Below are positions 1-8,100 of a stretch of 22,234 nt of DNA, in pieces (the first letter of the stretch is position 1; the number at the start of each line of letters is the position of its first letter). The position numbers and the translations under genes were made by a program. Source of the stretch: a virus; IMG/VR virus record IMGVR_UViG_3300028557_000211, positions 1 to 22,234 of that record; one strand, 5' to 3'. The notes beneath the pieces are model-generated. The model saw only the letters and a list, made by a program, of their open reading frames with translations. It searched no databases and was not told the DNA's origin.

Positions 1-1780
1 AATAGTTTCTGAAATATTGTTCATTAACGACTGATTGAAACATTTTCTTCCACTCGTCTATTTGTTGGGGACTCATATTAAGAGGAGGGTTAGTGAAATT
101 GAAGTTGAAATCAACTTTTCCTCCAAATTCTACATTCGAATTTTGTGTCTTTGGTTGTGTTGTACCAAAACCCATATTTGGACTTGATGCTTGTAAACCC
201 TCTACTGATATATTTGTTGAATTGACAGGAGTGTTTGTACGACTCACTTTATCTTCTGTACTTGAAGTAGTGTTTGATTCGAATTGTCCATCACTAAATT
301 TTTCTTTTAATCTCTCTCCAATTTTTATGGAAATATCTTCTATCTTATCTTTAGTTTTTTGTGATAAATCCTGCAATCTTTCTCCAGAAATTAGTTCTTC
401 AAATATTTTTTCTGGCTCAAAATTTCCTTTCAAAACAATCTTAGACAAGTCTCCTTCCAAATCGGAAAATATTCTGTCCACTTCTTTTCTTATTTCAGGT
501 GTTTGAAGGTCTTTATCTTTAGTTAAATCAGTCCCAACTTCTTCAGTCAGTTTTCTAATCTCTTCATTCAGACCTTGTAAGGTTGGTGCGGTTACCACTC
601 CCCCAGTTATAGCCGTCCTGATTGCCGCCACGTCAGCAGCAACAACTTCTTGCAAGGTCATTTGGTCTCTTGTTAATTCTTCTATTGATTTTTCACCCTG
701 TTTTTGTTCATCAATTAATTTATCAAATTCTGTTTGATTAATTTCACTTAATTTTTTTATTTGTTCTTGACCCCTTTCATCTCTAAATTCAACTTCATAT
801 TCTCCTCCATCTCCCATTCTAGCAATGTTTGCCAAATATTGTTTGTCTTCTTCATTTTTGAATTTTATTGATGGACTAATTTGAGATAATCTTTTGTCGA
901 CTTCAAGAGCGGCAACTCCTAACTTAGACATTTCAGCCGCGGAAATCCCTGTGGTTTGTTCTAATTCTTTGAATCTTAAGATACCTTCTTGACTTACTTT
1001 GAAAGATTTTGTTTTATCGTCAAAATATGTAAATTGTTTGGAGATTTCAATTAAACTATCTTGAATTCCTGATGGGTCGTTAAGTGATTGACTTAGTAGT
1101 TGTAGTGGGTCTCCTAAAGATCCTACGGCAACACCTAGTCTTTGAAATGCTGAGGCAGCTTCAATAGCCACTTCTGGAGACGATAATTTATCTGCAAAAC
1201 TAAAAGTTTTAGACATGTCGAATCTTAACATTGAGGCTTGGGCGGCCATTTTGGTTAAACCTTTTACACCGTCTTCAAATTGAAATCGGTTCATTTGTGA
1301 CATGTTTTTGGTCACATCACCCATAACCTGTTTAGCGTTACCTCCTATACTTTGGATATACTGAATAGATTCTTCTAGTGACTCAGGTATTGACTTAATT
1401 GACATACCAACGTCTAAAAAGGTGGTTGCTAAAGTTTTCGCATCACCTCCAAGTACTTGGGTTGCAGCATATAATTTTGTAATTTGTTCATCCGTAGCGA
1501 CAACATTTCTCGCCGATGCCTCTGCAACACCAATTATAATTTCAGCAACATCTTTGATACTACCTCCAAGTCTGGCAACTTTTGGTGTAGTATCCGCTAA
1601 AGCGGTTTGTAACTCATATACCCTTTCTCTTCCTTGAGTAAAGACACCTAAAATCTGATTACTAAACTCTGAAAGTTTCTCTTGGGATTTTACAAAATCT
1701 AATCCTTCTTTTCCACCGCCATAGCCCGCACTTGGGTCTGATGATGAAGGATTACTTGTTGGACCTGTTTGAAAAAACAT
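1..1780 (-). CDS. Tape-measure-like tail protein, partial (3' end beyond left edge)
   Basis: The reading frame is open from ATG at 1780 to the left edge, about 593 codons without a stop, so the true C-terminus lies outside the window. The product starts MFFQTGPTSNP and is long, helical and polar. Residues about 30-300 have the repetitive Ala/Gly/Ser/Gln-rich helical pattern of phage tape-measure proteins (for example TKLYAATQVLGGDAKTLAT and the run around SIQYIQSIGGNAKQV). A Ser/Thr/Asn-rich linker precedes a C-terminal segment containing NMSPQQIDEWKKMFQSVVNE. Its place directly downstream of tube and gp26-like genes is where a tape measure is expected. T4 gp29 is about 590 residues, so little may be missing. 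No transmembrane segment is obvious. The tape-measure role is inferred from context and composition; another baseplate or hub protein is possible. Confidence 0.65.
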   Translation of the reverse strand, partial: MFFQTGPTSNPSSSDPSAGYGGGKEGLDFVKSQEKLSEFSNQILGVFTQGRERVYELQTALADTTPKVARLGGSIKDVAEIIIGVAEASARNVVATDEQITKLYAATQVLGGDAKTLATTFLDVGMSIKSIPESLEESIQYIQSIGGNAKQVMGDVTKNMSQMNRFQFEDGVKGLTKMAAQASMLRFDMSKTFSFADKLSSPEVAIEAASAFQRLGVAVGSLGDPLQLLSQSLNDPSGIQDSLIEISKQFTYFDDKTKSFKVSQEGILRFKELEQTTGISAAEMSKLGVAALEVDKRLSQISPSIKFKNEEDKQYLANIARMGDGGEYEVEFRDERGQEQIKKLSEINQTEFDKLIDEQKQGEKSIEELTRDQMTLQEVVAADVAAIRTAITGGVVTAPTLQGLNEEIRKLTEEVGTDLTKDKDLQTPEIRKEVDRIFSDLEGDLSKIVLKGNFEPEKIFEELISGERLQDLSQKTKDKIEDISIKIGERLKEKFSDGQFESNTTSSTEDKVSRTNTPVNSTNISVEGLQASSPNMGFGTTQPKTQNSNVEFGGKVDFNFNFTNPPLNMSPQQIDEWKKMFQSVVNEQYFRNY

Positions 1781-1795
1781 AATTTTACTTTATAT

Positions 1796-1802
1796 ATAAA
1801 TA
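1796..1802 (-). promoter_or_regulatory. TATTTAT promoter-like motif before tape-measure gene
   Basis: Sense-strand TATTTAT lies 15 nt before the ATG at 1780 and just downstream of a hairpin terminator. It is one of eleven copies of this motif upstream of genes in the window. Confidence 0.45.
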
Positions 1803-1803
1803 C

Positions 1804-1830
1804 AAAAGGACTGAATTTTCAGTCCTTTTT
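1804..1830 (-). terminator. Rho-independent terminator after gp26-like gene and extension
   Basis: This is a perfect inverted repeat, AAAAGGACTGAA (1804-1815) and TTCAGTCCTTTT (1818-1829), followed in the leftward direction by TTTTGTATTT. The stop codon of the shifted gp26 extension (1819-1821) lies inside the stem. The tape-measure gene downstream then has its own promoter-like motif, so the hairpin probably separates two transcription units. Confidence 0.6.
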
Positions 1831-1998
1831 ATTAAGTTCAACCCATTTATTTAAAAGATACTTTCGAGTAAACACCGGCATTATTAAAAAATCTGAGTAT
1901 GACACGTTCAAAAGTGTTTTTAGATAATAAAATTCATCGATTTGTCCTTTCCTATAATCAGAAGAAAGGGCGAAAAAAGTCAACCCCAAACCCAACAT
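1819..1998 (-). CDS. Out-of-frame extension of the gp26-like gene (frameshift product or overlapping small gene)
   Basis: In the +1 frame relative to the gp26-like gene there is an open frame ending at TGA 1819-1821. Past the gp26 stop it encodes about 50 residues with real protein character, including DEFYYLKTLLNVSYSDF and MPVFTRKYLLNKWVEL. This hydrophobic-aromatic pattern ending in a P-x-x-x-R-x-x-L helix resembles the C-terminal part of tail-assembly chaperones. It could be made by a +1 (or -2) frameshift at the TTT_TTT_CGC site (1970-1978), giving a protein of about 293 residues. It could also be a separate 59-residue protein from the in-frame ATG at 1998, although no good ribosome-binding site precedes that ATG (an AGGAGA lies 14 nt away). 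Tail chaperones made by frameshift typically lie between tube and tape-measure genes, as here. The exact expression mode is unproven. Confidence 0.6.
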   Translation of the reverse strand: MLGLGLTFFALSSDYRKGQIDEFYYLKTLLNVSYSDFLIMPVFTRKYLLNKWVELNKKD

Positions 1999-2701
1999 TA
2001 ACTGTTAGTTGCTCTCCTGATGGGGTCATTACTGTTCTCTTTAAATCTAATTTTGGTTCATTATCGTCCATGAACTTTCTTATGTATTTGGAATCTGCAA
2101 TTGGCATTTGGTCTACAAATTTAGCAATTTCAGATTTATCAGTTATTCCATTTGCTTCAATAATTTGTTTATTCAATCTCCAAGTAACTTTTGGTGCGGT
2201 TCTACCCTGAGGATAAGACTCTGACATTCTTTGTATTTCCAATATTTCACCGTAAGTCATTGGTTTAATTTTCACAGTTGTTTGAGATTTTGGTAACTGA
2301 GTGATAAATGTTCCATCATCCGACGGTTGTTGTCCTTTATTAATATCTAATTCATCCAATCTGACAGTTGCTTTGAATGGTTTTTTTGTAATTGGGTCGG
2401 TCAAATTCAATTCCATTTCTGGTCCGAATGCCGTGTTTCTTAAAAATATAAGTATTGCTTCAACATCCCCTTCTAACAAATCATCAATACGAACATCAGG
2501 TTCGTAGATTTTAGACCTCAATAAAGTTTGAGTCATGTCGTTACCTCCACCCATGAGAATATTTTCATCATTTGCGGTAAGGTATCCAACTTTGATTGAT
2601 TTTTTCTTATTCTTGTAGAAGAGACCTTGTGTCGGTAAAGGCACAACGTCGTGAGGTAACGTAAAATTAGATTGTCCGTGTTCTCTTGCTTGATTATCCA
2701 T
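1958..2701 (-). CDS. gp26: gp26-like baseplate hub / tail-assembly chaperone protein
   Basis: The 247-residue product matches the size and shape of the T4 gp26-like baseplate family. A polar N-terminus leads into FTLPHDVVPLPTQGLFY (residues 13-29), then KSIKVGYLTANDENILMGG, then a segment on a conserved domain core (VDDLLxGD-like, here RIDDLLEGDVEAILIFL), and a beta-rich middle with PITKKPFKATVRLDELD. The protein is thought to assist hub or tail assembly in the host cytoplasm. It ends VGFGVDFFRPFF at a stop just after a slippery site, so a longer shifted product is likely. ATG at 2701 is chosen because the conserved motif follows at once. There is a terminator hairpin immediately upstream (2708-2742), so the gene probably has its own promoter; only a degenerate TATATTTAA is seen. 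Family assignment is by recognition, without a database search. Confidence 0.7.
   Translation of the reverse strand: MDNQAREHGQSNFTLPHDVVPLPTQGLFYKNKKKSIKVGYLTANDENILMGGGNDMTQTLLRSKIYEPDVRIDDLLEGDVEAILIFLRNTAFGPEMELNLTDPITKKPFKATVRLDELDINKGQQPSDDGTFITQLPKSQTTVKIKPMTYGEILEIQRMSESYPQGRTAPKVTWRLNKQIIEANGITDKSEIAKFVDQMPIADSKYIRKFMDDNEPKLDLKRTVMTPSGEQLTVNVGFGVDFFRPFF
1970..1978 (-). other. Candidate programmed ribosomal frameshift site TTT_TTT_CGC
   Basis: In gp26 frame the codons are GAC TTT TTT CGC, with the zero-frame stop four codons further on. Slipping +1 from UUU to UUC leaves a good tRNA-Phe pairing with a CGC arginine codon in the A site. This is the same UUU_CG arrangement as the influenza PA-X +1 site. 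The six-U run would also allow a -2 slip into the same frame. Confidence 0.5.
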
Positions 2702-2707
2702 ATAAAA

Positions 2708-2742
2708 ATTTAACCGTAAAGTTTAGTTCATTACGGTTAAAT
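2708..2742 (-). terminator. Hairpin terminator after the Vsr-type endonuclease gene
   Basis: A 12-bp stem (2708-2719 with 2731-2742, core TTAACCGTAA / TTACGGTTAA) encloses an 11-nt loop and is followed leftward by TTTTT. It lies between the endonuclease stop and the gp26-like ATG. Confidence 0.55.
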
Positions 2743-2760
2743 ATAATTGTAATTATTTTT

Positions 2761-3651
2761 TTATAAAGACAATTTTTTTCTTAAATCTGAAATAACCCAT
2801 TCTGGTCTTTCATTAATGTCTTTTTCCCAATAACGAATTAAAGTAATGTTATTACTAACACATAATTCATCTTTATATCTATCATTTTGCTTTGTTAATT
2901 TTTGAGTTTCATAAATAATTTCATGATGTTTTGAGTCCGGATTACAATGGTAAAAATCACCATCAACTTCAATTAGAATATTATATTTTTCAAGATAAAA
3001 ATCGAACAATCTATGTTGATATTCGTATTGATACTCAAAATTAAGATTAATTAATCCCAAAATTTTTTCGAATTTAGTTTCAATTTTACTTTTTTTATTA
3101 CTTAATTTGGTTTTCAACCAATTAACCCTACGTTTAGACGCGTTTTCTTTTAATTTAGGATTATCTTCGTAACGTTTTTTTTGTGAAATTGATAACTTTA
3201 GTTTTGATTCTTCTGTTTTTGGAACTCCTTTTAATTTTTCAGATATTCGTTTCCCTCTATCTTTGTTGTTTCTTAATTTTTCTTTAATACCTTCTATTTT
3301 CACTAAAGTCTCTTCTGACTTGTTTTCCCACCATCCTTTATACTTACCCTCTTTCCAATTTTTCTTTTGGGTCTCGATTGCCTTTTTGTGGGTTTCAGGA
3401 TTTTTATGGTAATTGTTTTTACCTAGAACCCTATTATGGTGTGATTTAATAAATCTTGAGAATCCTTTCCCTATTGAAATAAAGGGGGGTATACCTCCAC
3501 AACCACATTCACACTTCGGTTCTACACCTTTCAAAGCATATTCGATATAAATTTTATCACCACTTATATTGTGTTTTTGTACAGAATGACTTCTTAATGA
3601 ATTAAGACTGTCACATTTTTTTTGACATATATTACAAACAAAAATTCCCAT
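2761..3651 (-). CDS. Vsr-type (EDxHD) free-standing homing endonuclease with C2H2 finger and NUMOD3-like region
   Basis: The 296-residue protein has three recognisable parts. Residues 6-27 form a C2H2 zinc finger (C6, C9, H22, H27). The middle (about 85-175) is strongly basic and carries NUMOD3-like DNA-binding segments such as RISEKLKGVPKTEESKLKLS. The C-terminal about 100 residues form a Vsr/DUF559-like nuclease core with FDFYL (D217) and LIEVDGDFYH (E228, D230, H235), then RYWEKD. This is the architecture of EDxHD homing endonucleases, which make site-specific breaks to spread their own gene. It sits between the tube and gp26-like genes. A longer frame begins at ATG 3681, but the internal ATG at 3651 is preferred: the zinc finger begins immediately after it, and the upstream codons fall in a perfect hairpin with a promoter-like loop. 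It is probably selfish DNA with no structural role. Confidence 0.8.
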   Translation of the reverse strand: MGIFVCNICQKKCDSLNSLRSHSVQKHNISGDKIYIEYALKGVEPKCECGCGGIPPFISIGKGFSRFIKSHHNRVLGKNNYHKNPETHKKAIETQKKNWKEGKYKGWWENKSEETLVKIEGIKEKLRNNKDRGKRISEKLKGVPKTEESKLKLSISQKKRYEDNPKLKENASKRRVNWLKTKLSNKKSKIETKFEKILGLINLNFEYQYEYQHRLFDFYLEKYNILIEVDGDFYHCNPDSKHHEIIYETQKLTKQNDRYKDELCVSNNITLIRYWEKDINERPEWVISDLRKKLSL

Positions 3652-3673
3652 ATAAATAAATATATGGGAATTT
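3642..3673 (-). promoter_or_regulatory. Start-codon-sequestering hairpin with promoter-like loop
   Basis: A perfect 13-bp inverted repeat (AAATTCCCATATA, 3642-3654, with 3661-3673) flanks a 6-nt loop. The ATG of the endonuclease (3651-3649) lies in the 3' arm of the RNA hairpin. The sense motif TATTTAT at 3662-3656 spans the loop and ends 4 nt before the ATG. Read-through transcripts would hide the start; transcripts starting just after the motif would lack the 5' arm. Confidence 0.6.
3656..3662 (-). promoter_or_regulatory. TATTTAT promoter-like motif before Vsr-type endonuclease
   Basis: Sense TATTTAT lies 4 nt before the chosen ATG at 3651, within the hairpin loop. A second overlapping copy occupies 3652-3658. 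Confidence 0.45.
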
Positions 3674-3711
3674 AACAACATTGTAAATGGTTAGATATAT
3701 TTGATTAAAAA

Positions 3712-4200
3712 TCAATAAATCAACACGCAACGATCCATACGAAGTGTAGCATTGATTGTTGCTAAACCATCTTGTGCATAACTCAAGGAGTTGAAGTTCA
3801 CGTCAGTTAAAAATGTTCCATAAAGAATCCATTTTTCCACAACAACTCCGGTTGGGTCCAACATTTCGAGGTCAACATCTTTTTTGTAACCTGCAGCATA
3901 ACCCATACGACCTGTCACAGATTCAGCATGTAAACGTACCCACTCCATAAGTGCCTGAGCGGCTGAAGGTCCAATCGGATCTCTAAACACCGCTGGAATA
4001 GTTTGCCAAGTAAACTTACCTGCCACATATGTTTCAGTATTCAAGAAAGGAATTGGAACGGGGTTTATAACAATATGTGGTCTCGCTGAAGATTCAACAA
4101 ACCATTCATTTATACCTAGTGATGATGGAAACCTTAAGATAAAACGATTCTGTCGTTTTGGTTCGTAAGGTATCGGCATTTTCATTAACAAATCAGCCAT
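3712..4200 (-). CDS. gp19: Tail tube protein (gp19-like)
   Basis: The 162-residue product is nearly the same length as T4 gp19 (163). It has the family layout: N-terminal KRQNRFILRFP strand (residues 15-25), central beta strands with GKFTWQTIPAVFRDPIGPSA, a helix with ALMEWVRLHAE, and the C-terminal WILYGTFLTDVNFNSLSYAQD followed by an INATLRMDRCVLIY strand. Hexameric rings of this protein stack to form the inner tail tube through which DNA passes. It lies downstream of the sheath and HAD genes, as expected for a late tail operon. The ATG at 4200 is preceded by an A-rich leader with no Shine-Dalgarno sequence, and a TATTTAT motif lies 36 nt upstream. Confidence 0.9.
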   Translation of the reverse strand: MADLLMKMPIPYEPKRQNRFILRFPSSLGINEWFVESSARPHIVINPVPIPFLNTETYVAGKFTWQTIPAVFRDPIGPSAAQALMEWVRLHAESVTGRMGYAAGYKKDVDLEMLDPTGVVVEKWILYGTFLTDVNFNSLSYAQDGLATINATLRMDRCVLIY

Positions 4201-4236
4201 GTTTTTTTAATTTTTTTTGTTTCTGTTATTTTATAG

Positions 4237-4243
4237 ATAAATA
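4237..4243 (-). promoter_or_regulatory. TATTTAT promoter-like motif before tail tube gene
   Basis: Sense ATATATTTATC lies 36 nt before the tube ATG, almost the same spacing as before the sheath gene (35 nt). Both encode very abundant late proteins. Confidence 0.5.
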
Positions 4244-4294
4244 TATCCGTTCACAAAAATTTTTCTATTTACTTTTTTTTTGAAATCGGTATTC

Positions 4295-5125
4295 TTACTT
4301 TACTTCTCGCTTAAATCCTCCAGCTGTAGAATAAGTTTTTACTATATTATCTGGTTTATTTTGGAAATGTTTTTGCATTACTTCTATATTTTTTGGGTCA
4401 TCGTCACTAAATCCTATAGATAAGTTGCTTGGATTAAATTTATTGGCAATATCTTTTTTTAGAAATGCTCTTTTATTAAGAACTGCTGCCATGCCTTTAA
4501 TGTAGTTGACAAAATTTTCCATCGCTTCCACTTTTGCTTCTTCAGGATTCACCGCTCCTTTGTCATCACCGAAAGAAACTGGATGATACTTATTAAGTTC
4601 TAAATAAGACTTAATTAGTTCTTCATCACTCATTTCATCCTCTCCCACAAAAGACCTATATTTTTTGAGGTTTTTAATTAACTCATCTTTATCTATCCCG
4701 TTGAACCCCTCTATAATATAGTTATAAATCGCTTCTTTTATAGTGTTTGGGTTATGTCCCCTCGCAGTAATTATTGCAAATATTGAACCGTTATTAATGG
4801 CTTCTTTGAAATCATCAAACGCTGGTCCTTTTTTTGCCCTCATTGCATCCACCAAAAAATCTTTGTCCCCATCAGTTCTAAAGTTTCTGAACGGAGAGTC
4901 ACTATAACCCACAATCGTATTACCTTTATAACTGAATGGTTCTTTTCCTATTTGATGTCTAAACTCGGCGAAATCATCAGTAGACATTCCGACTTCATTA
5001 CCACTCTCATCTTTAACTAAAATTTTAGTCGGCATATGAACTATATTATCGTCCCAATCAAACGCATAATATTTTAAGTCTGGAGTACCTTTACTTATAA
5101 ATCCTTCTGTAAAAACTTTTCTCAT
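4295..5125 (-). CDS. HAD-superfamily hydrolase-like protein in the tail cluster
   Basis: The 276-residue product carries haloacid dehalogenase (HAD) phosphatase signatures. Motif I is YYAFDWDDNIV (D23 nucleophile, D25), motif II is AIITARGHN (T120), and the acidic motif IV is GFSDDDPKN (D241-D243). A cap-like insert, including a segment rich in charged residues, lies between motifs I and II. HAD enzymes use the first Asp to cleave phosphate esters with Mg2+. The last motif-I residue is Asn27 instead of the usual Thr or Val region, so substrate class cannot be read from sequence. It lies between sheath and tube genes and is preceded by a terminator-like hairpin, so expression may depend on read-through. 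A role in virion structure, assembly or nucleotide metabolism is open. Confidence 0.75.
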   Translation of the reverse strand: MRKVFTEGFISKGTPDLKYYAFDWDDNIVHMPTKILVKDESGNEVGMSTDDFAEFRHQIGKEPFSYKGNTIVGYSDSPFRNFRTDGDKDFLVDAMRAKKGPAFDDFKEAINNGSIFAIITARGHNPNTIKEAIYNYIIEGFNGIDKDELIKNLKKYRSFVGEDEMSDEELIKSYLELNKYHPVSFGDDKGAVNPEEAKVEAMENFVNYIKGMAAVLNKRAFLKKDIANKFNPSNLSIGFSDDDPKNIEVMQKHFQNKPDNIVKTYSTAGGFKREVK

Positions 5126-5134
5126 TTGGATAAA

Positions 5135-5153
5135 GGGGGGATATTATCCCCCC
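5135..5153 (-). terminator. G/C-rich hairpin after the sheath gene
   Basis: The perfect stem GGGGGGAT / ATCCCCCC with a 3-nt loop lies 12 nt past the sheath stop and is followed leftward by TTTAT. It contrasts sharply with the AT-rich surroundings. The U-tract is short, so it may attenuate or stabilise the 3' end of the sheath mRNA. Confidence 0.6.
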
Positions 5154-5165
5154 ATATTTAATTTG

Positions 5166-8100
5166 TTAGATATTTTCAAACGAAGCTCCTGTTGGAGTGA
5201 TGAAGAATTCGATATCGATGAATTCTAACGCCTTCGTTGGTTTTAAGTATATCTTACCTGTTAATGTATTTCTATCTAAGTCTTCAGGTGTTGAAGAAAC
5301 TGTTACTCTGAAGTCATAAAGACCTCTGTCTCTTCTAATTGAATCTAAGATAGGGTTAACACTATCCAAGAATTGTTGTCTAACGATTTGGTCGTTTTGT
5401 TCGAACAACAATCTTACTGCTACTGCTGAAATTAATTTTCTTGCTTGAAGTAACAATCTTCTTACGTTCAATCTGTTAAGTGCGGTATCAGCAACTTGTA
5501 AAGTTTTGTTACCCCAAATTACAGTTCCTACATCAGAGAAAGTTGCGATAGGGTTGATTCTACCTTGATACAATGTATCTCTGTCTTCCTGAGTCAGTTT
5601 AACTCTCGCTTTGATTGAGTTCACAAGACCTCTTGTGTAACCCGCTGATGCGAACCAAGGGAATGCGATGTTATCTGTCAACGCTAAGTTTCTACAAACT
5701 TCACCTGTTGCTGGTAAGTAAATTTGTGTATTATTAACAGTATCTCTTGTAAGAATCCAAGGATAGTAAGTTGCAGTGTAGTTAGAATCAATTCCTGTGT
5801 TATCCAAGTTATCAACCGCTTCTTGAGGATAGATAATATCCTGTGGATTAGTTGCATCAGGAGTATACATGTTGTAATCAGGAGTAGTTGCGATGTAAAC
5901 TGAATCCGCTCTTGAAAATTGTACCATGTCGATAGCTTCTTCCACAAGGTTAGAGTTGTTTACATAATCAATACTTGATGTTGCAAATACGTTGATGTTA
6001 GTTGATTCAGGATTTGCGAATGTCAAGATACCAAGTAAGTAAGCGTAGTAATCAGTGTTTGCGAAATCTTGAGTATTGTTTTGAACTACAATTCTTTTGA
6101 ATAGACCATCACCAGTTGCATTTGGATATCTTGTTGAAGCGGATGCTCCTGCCAAGTAACCTGTAGCTCCTAATTGGAATCTATCTTCGTTAGTTCTGAA
6201 CTCTCTATAAATGTCCCATCCATCAAAACCACCAGCAAAACATATTGTATATTTTCTTGAATAAATGAAGTAGTAAGGGTTTTCTTGAGTTTCAGGATCT
6301 CTTGTGAAGTCAGCAACACCACATTCAAATGCTGTTTGCCCACTTGTTAATGAAGAGTTAGAAATCGTAACAACAGTTGCTCCCGAGTCCATGTGGAATC
6401 CTTTACTTAAATAATTCCAAGCCGCTCCTTCAACAGGAAGTGGAGACGCCACCCAATTCAAAGGATTTTGTGTTCCTTTATATTGTAAGAATGAATCATC
6501 AATTCCAAACTGACTTGAGAAACCTAAATAACTTCTTCTAACAATATCTCCTGAAGATTCAGTTACATCGGTTGGTGCTCCAAATGGAGGGTTATAAATT
6601 ACTTCACCAGGGAAATAATATTTTGTTTTGAAAATTGGAACTGGTGAAGGGTTACTTACTGAAGCGTATTCTCTTTGAGTGTATCCGTAGAAACCACAAG
6701 GAATTGCATCGATTGGTGCTTCGTCAGCCAACTCAATCATAATGTAACGTGAAATTAATGCATACTCTCCGTCACTTGAACCGATTTTCTTAGCAACGAA
6801 ATTATTAGACGCTGGATCCATGTTACAGTTTGTAAATTTCTCAATTACCACAGGGTTAGCATCAGTGTCGAAGAAATTTCTAACCAACACATCAAATGTC
6901 ATATTATTGAATGACAAGTTAGCAATAGAAACTTTTACTTCTGTGTTTGCGGCATTACCGTCAGAAATTGATATAAACTTGAATAAGTTATAAACCTTAT
7001 TACCTCTAAGTTCAGAAACTAAATAAGGTGTACTTGGTGACTTATATTGAGTTACATTGTAAGCAATTGATTGTGAATTCTCACTTCTAGCATCTTCAAG
7101 TGCTATCAAATTACAATTCAAACCACGAATATAACCTTGGTTATAAGCGTAATTTAATGTATTTGGATAAATTTCTTCAACATATACAGGTACTTCGTTT
7201 CTTGACTTACCGAAGTTATCAACGCCCAATACTTTTGTAATGAACTTAGAAGACGATGCCGCCATTGACGTTTCAAAAGAGAAATTATCTCCGTCTTTTG
7301 TTACACCTGAAATTAAGAATGATTCAAAAGGAGATTGAGTAACTCCTGAGTATTGCTCAGTACATACTAATTGTAAATCGGTTAACCCGCTAACCTCATA
7401 AATTGGTCCGTGGTTATCACTTGTTGAACTATTAGTATATAATGATATACCTCTAGAACGTAAAGTCGCAACAACCATGTTGTTGTATTCTGAATAAGCA
7501 TAACCTGAATAGGTGTATGTTTTACCTGTAATAGTACCACTGAATGTTGATGACGCTCCTGAAGTTAATGAACTAACATTATAGAAGAACGAATATCCTG
7601 AATAAGCATTTCCTGATGTAATATCAAAGTTAGCATAATACCATGGGTCATTTGCATCTGAGGATAAGTCGTTAGTAGCAATATTAACTGTATCACATCC
7701 GTACTCGTTAATAACGTTTGAATAAGTTGAGGTTAAGTCATAATAATCACTTTCAGGAAGAACTCCATAAACAACTGCGGTATTTGCAGATAATGATGGA
7801 GTATCCATAATATCATTAAGGTTACTTGTAAAATCCAATCCCAAAGTTGATGTACTACCATCTGACAATCTATATTGATTATTGATGTATGCTTGAACTA
7901 TTGGAGGAAGTGCCCCACCAACAAATTCTACAGTATTTCCTGTTGAAGACCCTGTAAAGTTTGCCGAAAATGTTGTTCCTGTTGCAGGACTTAACCCTAC
8001 GGTTAATGGGTCAACGTTCGCAATCACCTTAATACTCCAAGATGGTCCAGCATCATAACCTGATAGACCTAAAATTCTTGTAACAAAAAGTTGATTAGAT

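Noticed and set aside
1958-1998. -1 frameshift at the gp26 slip site
   Set aside because: The -1 frame ends after a few codons (about 17 residues) with no protein pattern, whereas the +1 frame gives a coherent 50-residue extension.
93-2507. Rightward ORFs at 93-506, 1422-1637, 1899-2210 and 2301-2507
   Set aside because: They are antisense shadows of the leftward tape-measure-like and gp26-like genes, which have recognisable protein patterns.
3652-3681. Upstream ATG at 3681 for the Vsr-type endonuclease
   Set aside because: The extra ten residues are encoded by the hairpin's 5' arm and loop, and the zinc finger begins right after the ATG at 3651.
5684-5947. Leftward 87-residue ORF inside the sheath gene
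   Set aside because: It is a different frame of the sheath coding region, and its sequence is low-complexity with no motif.
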